Of a stretch of DNA of 9,262 nucleotides, positions 6,515 to 9,262 are shown piece after piece. This DNA is from an uncultured Oscillospiraceae bacterium. GTDB lineage: Bacteria; Bacillota; Clostridia; Oscillospirales; Oscillospiraceae. The DNA lies in the NCBI GenBank assembly GCA_910584285.1, contig CAJTYK010000063.1, positions 1 to 9,262 of the forward strand. Reading direction: 5' to 3'. The notes beneath the pieces were generated by a model, which saw only the letters and a program-made list of their open reading frames with translations, was not told the origin of the DNA and made no database searches. The translations under genes and the position numbers were made by a program. Position 1 is the first letter of the stretch. Each line of letters starts with the position of its first letter.

Positions 6515-7564
6515 ATGAAGCAATACAAAAAGTATATGGACAATATCCAGGTATCTGACACCCTCCACCAGCGGCTGCTGAACCTGGAAGCGCCGCAGAA
6601 GCGTGCCCCGGTGTGGAACAAATACAAAGGGGTGGCAGCGGTGCTGGTGGTGGCCCTGCTGACCGGGCCGGTGCTTTACGCAACGACCCGGCCTGAGCCG
6701 CTCCTGCCGGAGCTGGGGTACGAAAACCCGGAGGGCGAACATGAGGGCCCGGGCCAGCCCGACATTGCCATCGTGGAACCCGGCGAGAGCCTGGAGCCGG
6801 GGATGAAAACCATCGGCGGCTACGAGGTGTACGGGGAGGACAGAGGCCCGAATACGATGGTATCCTACTGTATGCTTCCCTACATCGAGTACGGCCCGCC
6901 CTCCGGCACCGCGGTGGATGTCAGTCTGGCCCCGCCGGACGGCGGACTGCGGGACGCCGGCAGGGACGATGTGCTGGCTCTGATTGGGAACGAGGACGCG
7001 CTGGCCGCTCATTTGAACTGGGGGGGCTTTGCATTCAGCGGCACCGTGGGCTTTGAGGCCAACGGCACAGTGTGGATGATGAGCCTCTGGGGAGAGGGGG
7101 CGGACGCCGCGTTCAGTTTGCAGTTGTCCCCCGGCCAGCTGCCCCCCACCTGTGTGGTGACAGATGAGCAGCGCACCATCACCAATGTGTGGGGCGTGGA
7201 GGTCAGCGGTGTGAACAGCGCGGGGGCCTACGGCGACACGGAACGGGGCGTCTACATGGACGTGTCCCGGGAGGTGGAGTTTATCGCCAACGGCGTGGGC
7301 TGCCGCCTGACGGTCTACGGCACCCAGGACGGCGCGGTGGAGGAGCTTGTCTCCCGGTTCGTCCGCTGGGCCATACTGGAGGGACTGGATCTGTCCGGGA
7401 TCAGCCCGGACGGAGCCAAACCGCTGGAGATCGACCCCAATTATTCCGTGGGCGAGCCCAACTGGAACGACAGCGCGGACGAGTATGACAGCAACTGTCC
7501 CTATTGCGTGGACGGCACGGTGTCGAGAACTACACCATTCCCCGCATCGGGAAGATCAAGCTGA
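6515..7564 (+). CDS. Probable membrane anti-sigma factor with foreign C-terminal end
   Basis: The ORF gives 349 aa; the ATG at 6515 has a modest RBS (GGGGG, 6503-6507). Residues 1-37 are a charged cytoplasmic tail, 38-56 one membrane helix (VAAVLVVALLTGPVLYA), and the rest a large extracellular part rich in Gly, Asp and Glu, with NCPYC near 328-331. An inside tail, one helix and an outside sensor, encoded just after an ECF gene, is the standard anti-sigma layout. The family could not be named with certainty; clostridial DUF4179-like anti-sigma proteins are similar in plan. From about residue 336 the reading frame enters DNA that, one frame away, encodes an integrase. The last ~14 residues (SRTTPFPASGRSS) are therefore probably not native, and the original C-terminus has been lost or replaced. 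Function may survive, as the helix and most of the outer domain are intact. Confidence 0.78.
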   Translation: MKQYKKYMDNIQVSDTLHQRLLNLEAPQKRAPVWNKYKGVAAVLVVALLTGPVLYATTRPEPLLPELGYENPEGEHEGPGQPDIAIVEPGESLEPGMKTIGGYEVYGEDRGPNTMVSYCMLPYIEYGPPSGTAVDVSLAPPDGGLRDAGRDDVLALIGNEDALAAHLNWGGFAFSGTVGFEANGTVWMMSLWGEGADAAFSLQLSPGQLPPTCVVTDEQRTITNVWGVEVSGVNSAGAYGDTERGVYMDVSREVEFIANGVGCRLTVYGTQDGAVEELVSRFVRWAILEGLDLSGISPDGAKPLEIDPNYSVGEPNWNDSADEYDSNCPYCVDGTVSRTTPFPASGRSS

Positions 7565-7741
7565 AAAAGCTGACCTCCCGGGATCTCCAAAAGATGTACA
7601 AAAATTTGATGGAACATGGCCGGGTAAACAAAAAAGCGGCCACGGCAATCCGGGCCTAAGCAGCACCACGGTGCGCAGTGTCCACCTCATGCTCCACAGT
7701 GCATTCAAGAAAGCGGTGAAAGGCGGCTTTCTATACCGCCA
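7522..7741 (+). pseudogene. Tyrosine integrase remnant (headless, frameshifted, no catalytic domain)
   Basis: Starting at 7525, frame 1 reads ENYTIPRIGKIKLKKLTSRD, then LQKMYKNLMEHGRVNKK and a stop. From about 7640, frame 3 continues GNPGLSSTTVRSVHLMLHSA and FKKAV. Together these match the second half of the core-binding (SAM-like) domain of Tn916/Tn1549-type integrases as I know them. The frames join at the six-A run 7630-7635: one extra A would restore GRVNKKSGHGNPGLSS, so a single-base deletion is the simplest cause. The N-terminal half is missing because the fragment begins at the junction with the anti-sigma gene. After KKAV the sequence loses integrase likeness, and no R/H/R/Y catalytic domain follows. 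It is a dead scar of an integrated element in the same orientation as the sigma operon. Confidence 0.8.
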
Positions 7742-7756
7742 TCAGATGACAAACAA

Positions 7757-7792
7757 CAGGACCGCGACCATAAAACGTCACGGCCCTGTTTT
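7757..7792 (+). terminator. Possible terminator hairpin after integrase remnant
   Basis: An imperfect 12-bp stem (7757-7768 with 7777-7788, two mismatches) with an 8-nt loop is followed by TTTTC. It could end transcripts of the sigma/anti-sigma operon or the former integrase gene. The mismatches and short T tract keep this tentative. Confidence 0.4.
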
Positions 7793-7797
7793 CATGC

Positions 7798-7837
7798 AAT
7801 CAGCGCCTTATATTTAGCTGAACATAAGGCGCTGATT
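7798..7837 (+). repeat. 14-bp perfect inverted repeat
   Basis: AATCAGCGCCTTAT (7798-7811) and its exact reverse complement (7824-7837) flank a 12-nt loop. The T tract needed for a terminator is absent on both sides. The right arm overlaps the first TTACACCTAA repeat unit (7836-7845), so this palindrome opens the repeat field. It may be a recombination, replication or protein-binding site; the sequence does not decide. Confidence 0.8.
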
Positions 7838-7859
7838 ACACCTAAAAATGGGTGTAAGG

Positions 7860-7928
7860 TTAGGTGTGAGGCCGGAAACCTTAGAGCGCCAACGGCTCCG
7901 GCCATTTCCTTACACCTATTACACCTAA
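7860..7928. repeat. Copy 1 of a ~69-bp palindromic repeat element
   Basis: It begins TTAGGTGTGAGG (7860-7871) and ends TTACACCTAA (7919-7928), so the ends are 8-bp inverted repeats. Inside are a 7-bp stem GGCCGGA/TCCGGCC (7870-7876, 7897-7903) and a conserved core (7879-7899) that starts CCTTAGAGC and ends CAACGGCTCC, with an internal GAGC/GCTC pairing. Copy 2 lies at 8025-8092. Size and terminal inverted repeats recall a miniature mobile or structured repeat element. Confidence 0.75.
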
Positions 7929-8024
7929 ATTCACCAATTACACTTATTTATTGCAGGATTGCAAAAAAACACATTTTTCTGACATAGCGACATCCACAGC
8001 AGAAAACATGGTTCATCTAAAAAA

Positions 8025-8092
8025 TTAGGTGTGAGGAACAGAAAAACGAGCATGAGCCTTAGAGTGCCAACGGCTCCCGGCTTTACACCTAA
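8025..8092. repeat. Copy 2 of the ~69-bp palindromic repeat element
   Basis: Same layout as 7860-7928: TTAGGTGTGAGG (8025-8036), a variable stretch of 20 nt (7 nt in copy 1), the 21-nt core at 8057-8077 with one change (C to T after CCTTAGAG), then TTACACCTAA (8083-8092). The left flank is not conserved, and the 7-bp stem of copy 1 is lost, while the ends and core are kept. That pattern fits selection on, or recent duplication of, the core and ends. Confidence 0.75.
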
Positions 8093-8100
8093 TCGAAAAG

Positions 8101-8214
8101 TTAGGTGTACCGGACACAATTCTGATCCAGGATACAGGCGACCTTCCGGGTGCCGTTGGTGCCTTCGTAGTATTCAGAGAACATATCGTGATTGACCTTT
8201 GTAAGCTTCAGCAT
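8101..8214 (-). CDS. Small ORF of unknown function (37 aa)
   Basis: 37 codons plus TAA on the minus strand: starts MLKLTKVNHDMFSEYY, ends QNCVRYT. The ATG (complement of 8212-8214) has GGAGGT (8223-8228) 8 nt upstream and a plausible promoter at 8247-8275, both better than expected by chance for so short an ORF. No membrane segment, signal peptide or known domain was recognised. The last two codons and stop are part of the TTACACCTAA repeat field. Either a real micro-protein ends there, or the repeat field cut off a longer gene and supplied a stop. It diverges from the HTH regulator gene and shares its operator region, so it is a likely regulatory target of that protein. Confidence 0.5.
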   Translation of the reverse strand: MLKLTKVNHDMFSEYYEGTNGTRKVACILDQNCVRYT

Positions 8215-8246
8215 TTTGATTTACCTCCGTCCTTCATCGTGGTTAC

Positions 8247-8275
8247 ATATTACCACACAATAGCGTGGATTACAA
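8247..8275 (-). promoter_or_regulatory. Divergent minus-strand promoter with operator in its spacer
   Basis: On the minus strand: -35 TTGTAA (8270-8275), an exactly 17-nt spacer, and an extended -10 TGgTAATAT (hexamer at 8247-8252). Each hexamer matches 4 of 6 consensus bases. The spacer (8253-8269) is almost wholly filled by the inverted repeat CCACAC-N4-GCGTGG, so a bound repressor would block polymerase. It would drive the 37-codon ORF. Confidence 0.55.
8253..8268. promoter_or_regulatory. Operator O1 (CCACAC-N4-GCGTGG)
   Basis: A 6+4+6 inverted repeat with one mismatch, matching the perfect palindrome at 8297-8312. It fills the spacer of the minus-strand promoter. It is probably bound by the Cro/CI-type regulator encoded at 8385; this is inferred from proximity and the dimeric symmetry. 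Confidence 0.6.
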
Positions 8276-8296
8276 GCCGCTAAACTGCACAAATGC

Positions 8297-8312
8297 CCAC
8301 ACAAGAGTGTGG
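8297..8312. promoter_or_regulatory. Operator O2 (perfect CCACAC-N4-GTGTGG palindrome)
   Basis: CCACAC (8297-8302), spacer AAGA, GTGTGG (8307-8312). Its centre is 44 bp from that of O1, about four helical turns, so looping or cooperative binding on one DNA face is possible. It is 13 bp upstream of the -35 of the regulator promoter. A third half-site CCACAC (8335-8340) lies in the spacer of that promoter. Confidence 0.65.
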
Positions 8313-8325
8313 TATATTTGACGAA

Positions 8326-8354
8326 TTGACAAACCCACACAAACGCATTATAAT
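8326..8354 (+). promoter_or_regulatory. Consensus sigma-A promoter of the HTH regulator
   Basis: Perfect TTGACA (8326-8331), a 17-nt spacer, perfect TATAAT (8349-8354). This is the strongest promoter in the window. A CCACAC half-operator (8335-8340) is in its spacer, so autorepression is plausible. The leader to the ATG at 8385 is about 24 nt. Confidence 0.9.
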
Positions 8355-8384
8355 AGCGAAAAGGATTTGAAGGAGGTGGCCTCA

Positions 8385-8645
8385 ATGAAGCGGATGGCCA
8401 TGAGGGAGGACATGACCCCCTTAGACAAGAAATGCATTGAGAAGGGGATCACCCGTGCAGAGCTTTCCAGGCGGAGCGGTGTCCCGGTCCGGACTTTAGA
8501 AAGCTGGTCGGCACGGGCAAGGAAGAACCCAAGCGTATACCAGCTTTACAAGGTGGCCCAGGTCCTAGAGTGCCACATTGAGGACCTGATCGAGCCGGAG
8601 CTGGCAGAGGTCGCAAACGAAGACAAGGGGGACGGTTCCGATTGA
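8385..8645 (+). CDS. Cro/CI (XRE)-type HTH transcriptional regulator
   Basis: 86 aa from the ATG at 8385, with AGGAGG (8371-8376) 8 nt upstream; an in-frame TTG at 8367 precedes the RBS and is not used. Residues ~14-70 form a small XRE-like domain: LDKKCIEKGITRAELSRRSG holds the first helices, PVRTLESWSARARKN (34-48) the recognition helix and turn, and VYQLYKVAQVLECHIEDLIE (51-70) the closing helices. The acidic tail 71-86 is probably flexible. There is no second domain, so it is a minimal dimeric DNA-binding protein of the kind that controls mobile elements, phages or toxin-antitoxin pairs. Its consensus promoter, the CCACAC operators just upstream and the divergent small ORF suggest an autoregulated switch. 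No toxin-like neighbour was recognised. The stop codon lies inside a terminator hairpin. Confidence 0.85.
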   Translation: MKRMAMREDMTPLDKKCIEKGITRAELSRRSGVPVRTLESWSARARKNPSVYQLYKVAQVLECHIEDLIEPELAEVANEDKGDGSD

Positions 8646-8664
8646 ACCGCCCCCCTTTGTTTTG
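8623..8664 (+). terminator. Terminator overlapping the regulator stop codon
   Basis: A long near-perfect stem (8623-8638 with 8644-8660; one bulge and one mismatch) has its TGA stop (8643-8645) at the loop edge and is followed by TTTGTTTTG. It ends the regulator gene. Its A-rich left flank also gives a T-rich 3' side on the minus strand, so it may also stop the convergent gene that ends at 8674. Confidence 0.8.
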
Positions 8665-8673
8665 CGCCCAGGC

Positions 8674-8982
8674 TTACCCCTTGACAGTCAGGTCGTACAG
8701 CTCCGCCTTCAGAGCCGCCACTTGGGCCTCGGCTTCCGCCAGCTGGCGCTGGAGGACTTCACGCCGGTCGGCCTCCCATTTCTGGACCGTGCGATCCGGC
8801 AAGCGCACCTGCCGCAATTCATCCGCAAGGTTGGCAGCGCCCCCGGCGGTGCTCTGGAATTCCGCGCCTCCCCCGAAAGCCTCCCGCAGAGCCTCTGCAA
8901 TGTAGCTGCCAGGACCAAGACCGGCAATGATGCGCCCGATCTGCTCCAGGGCCTGACGTTCCCGATTTTCGATACTTTCCAT
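8674..8982 (-). CDS. Uncharacterised accessory protein with C-terminal coiled coil
   Basis: 102 aa; the ATG (complement 8980-8982) has AAGGAGG (8991-8997) 8 nt upstream. The frame is open further 5' but without an RBS. Residues 1-40 (MESIENRERQALEQIGRIIA, GLGPGSYIAEALREAF) look like a short helical domain with a Gly-rich turn. Residues 41-52 are a small-residue linker. From 60 to 97 a charged heptad-like helix (QRQLAEAEAQVAALKAEL) predicts a coiled coil. No membrane segment or catalytic motif. Similar short 'ALEQIGRII..LG..SY' proteins occur, from memory, as cargo of clostridial conjugative elements; no function was recognised. It is convergent with the HTH gene. Its RBS lies in a perfect 11-bp stem (separate entry), so translation is probably regulated. 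A plus-strand ORF over the same DNA was judged a shadow. Confidence 0.7.
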   Translation of the reverse strand: MESIENRERQALEQIGRIIAGLGPGSYIAEALREAFGGGAEFQSTAGGAANLADELRQVRLPDRTVQKWEADRREVLQRQLAEAEAQVAALKAELYDLTVKG

Positions 8983-8990
8983 TTGACAAA

Positions 8991-9032
8991 CCTCCTTGAT
9001 TTTTCCGCCTTGCGCTGTTACAATCAAGGAGG
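8991..9032 (-). promoter_or_regulatory. RBS-sequestering hairpin of the 102-aa gene
   Basis: In minus-strand RNA, CCUCCUUGAUU (complement 9022-9032) pairs perfectly over 11 bp with AAUCAAGGAGG (complement 8991-9001), across a 20-nt loop. The second arm contains the whole AAGGAGG ribosome binding site, 8 nt before the ATG. The start would be closed unless the stem is opened by a protein, antisense RNA, ligand-induced refolding, temperature or a leading ribosome. Confidence 0.7.
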
Positions 9033-9110
9033 CCGGGGCAAGGCTTCCCGGCACCCCCCTGACGCGGGGGTGGGGATAGCGGGGGACCGGTCAAAGTTAC
9101 CCGCTATCCC
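9032..9110 (-). promoter_or_regulatory. Structured leader: three consecutive hairpins
   Basis: Directly upstream of the RBS hairpin are three back-to-back inverted repeats. They are GCCGGG/CCCGGC (9032-9037, 9047-9052), ACCCCC/GGGGGT (9053-9058, 9066-9071), and an 11-bp perfect stem GGGATAGCGGG/CCCGCTATCCC (9073-9083, 9100-9110) with a 16-nt loop containing the palindrome GACCGGTC (9085-9092). On the plus strand the last is followed by GTTTTATAT, which is terminator-like. Possible -10 TATAAA on the minus strand at 9113-9118, with no good -35. Together with 8991-9032 this could be a cis-regulatory RNA of about 120 nt. Confidence 0.5.
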
Positions 9111-9126
9111 GTTTTATATGCAAAGA

Positions 9127-9161
9127 AAAACCACCTCAGTCATAAAGACTGAGGTGGTTTT
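9127..9161 (-). terminator. Strong bidirectional terminator
   Basis: A perfect 15-bp stem (9127-9141 with 9147-9161) with a 5-nt ATAAA loop. On the minus strand the 3' arm ends in T5 then CTTT. It starts 2 nt after the stop codon of the minus-strand gene at the right edge, so it ends that transcript and separates it from the 102-aa gene. It also ends in a T-rich run on the plus strand. Confidence 0.88.
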
Positions 9162-9163
9162 CT

Positions 9164-9262
9164 TTACCGCATTTTAGGCAGCGGCATGGCCAGAACGAAC
9201 ACGGCACCAACGAAATAGATGGTTGCCTGGTTCGCATGGCTCTCCTTTGGTGGAGGCGAGGG
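9164..9262 (-). CDS. C-terminal end of a probable membrane protein (partial)
   Basis: The minus strand is open from the right edge to a TAA (complement 9164-9166): 32 codons, reading SPPPKESHANQ, then ATIYFVGAVFVLAMPL, then PKMR. The second part is a hydrophobic helix of about 16-18 residues followed by a short basic end, which fits a C-terminal membrane anchor or the last helix of a small membrane protein. The strong terminator 2 nt after the stop supports a real gene. The 5' end is outside the window, so family and length are unknown. An ATG at 9235-9237 in another frame, with AGGAG upstream, gives a less protein-like product and was not chosen. Confidence 0.55.
   Translation of the reverse strand, partial: PSPPPKESHANQATIYFVGAVFVLAMPLPKMR

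Larger units (their letters stand above)
7836..8109. repeat. TTACACCTAA repeat field (iteron-like, both orientations)
   Basis: Nine exact or near copies of a ~9-10-bp unit occur in about 275 bp. Forward copies: 7836-7845, 7910-7918, 7919-7928, 7938-7946 (TTACACTTA) and 8083-8092. Inverse copies: GGTGTAA 7851-7857, TTAGGTGT 7860-7867, TTAGGTGT 8025-8032 and TTAGGTGTA 8101-8109. Several pair into hairpins: 7836-7842 with 7851-7857, and 8084-8092 with 8101-8109 (9 bp, 8-nt loop). The stretch 7565-8100 has no credible intact gene and is AT-richer than the left half. Candidate roles are a replication-initiator or regulator binding array of the decayed element, or nested small palindromic elements. 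Confidence 0.8.

Noticed and set aside
7627..7640. Programmed -1 frameshift in the integrase gene at the A run.
   Set aside because: The in-frame codons are AAC AAA AAA GCG, not the A-AAA-AAG register, and the gene lacks head and catalytic domain, so decay is simpler.
7836..8109. CRISPR array.
   Set aside because: Repeat units are ~10 bp, occur in both orientations and have irregular spacing, with no cas gene nearby.
7931..8119. 62-aa minus-strand ORF through the repeat field.
   Set aside because: It has no RBS, includes both repeats and unique AT-rich DNA, and overlaps the better-supported 37-codon ORF in another frame.
8297..8318. A second plus-strand promoter with TGgTATATT after operator O2.
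   Set aside because: The extended -10 is good but no -35 is present at 16-19 nt, and a perfect promoter lies just downstream.
8662..9177. 171-aa plus-strand ORF.
   Set aside because: It overlaps the HTH terminator and runs antisense through the 102-aa gene and its leader hairpins; no RBS or domain.

Overview
The window looks like the chromosome of a GC-rich member of the Clostridia, most likely Oscillospiraceae-like (inferred from GC-rich codon use, strong AGGAGG ribosome binding sites, sigma-A type promoters, a split 2-hydroxyacyl-CoA dehydratase-activase gene set, and Tn916-family integrase debris). No species is assigned.

Left part (1-3422): a tRNA-Leu(CAG) gene on the minus strand has a textbook promoter (TTGACA, 17 bp, TATGAT) and a UUCG-loop terminator. 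Diverging from it is a tightly packed three-gene operon on the plus strand. It encodes a DUF2229/COG3580-type protein, a COG3581-type protein and an HgdC-like BadF/BcrA/BcrD-family ATPase. These are the parts of the large clostridial 'CoA-enzyme activase' proteins, here as separate genes. They probably act together as an ATP-driven, iron-sulfur-dependent electron-transfer system. The target is unknown.

Middle (3423-7520): valS has its own promoter and encodes a valyl-tRNA synthetase of the archaeal-like type (DNGLPSE motif, no bacterial C-terminal coiled coil). It is followed by an ECF sigma factor with a probable self-recognised promoter, and a one-pass membrane protein that is its likely anti-sigma factor.

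Right part (7520-9262): the 3' end of the anti-sigma gene runs directly into a headless, frameshifted, tailless tyrosine-integrase remnant, so this is the scar of a mobile element. Then come about 300 bp of inverted and direct repeats built on TTACACCTAA, including two ~69-bp copies of one element. Next are a 37-codon minus-strand ORF and a divergent Cro/CI-type regulator gene that share an intergenic region with CCACAC-N4-GTGTGG operators. After these lie a 102-aa minus-strand protein whose ribosome binding site is locked in an 11-bp perfect hairpin, and the C-terminal end of a membrane protein that runs off the right edge.

The most unusual parts are the operator/promoter geometry at 8247-8354, the RBS-sequestering leader at 8991-9110, the TTACACCTAA repeat field, and the three-gene activase operon, whose order is permuted relative to the fused proteins.
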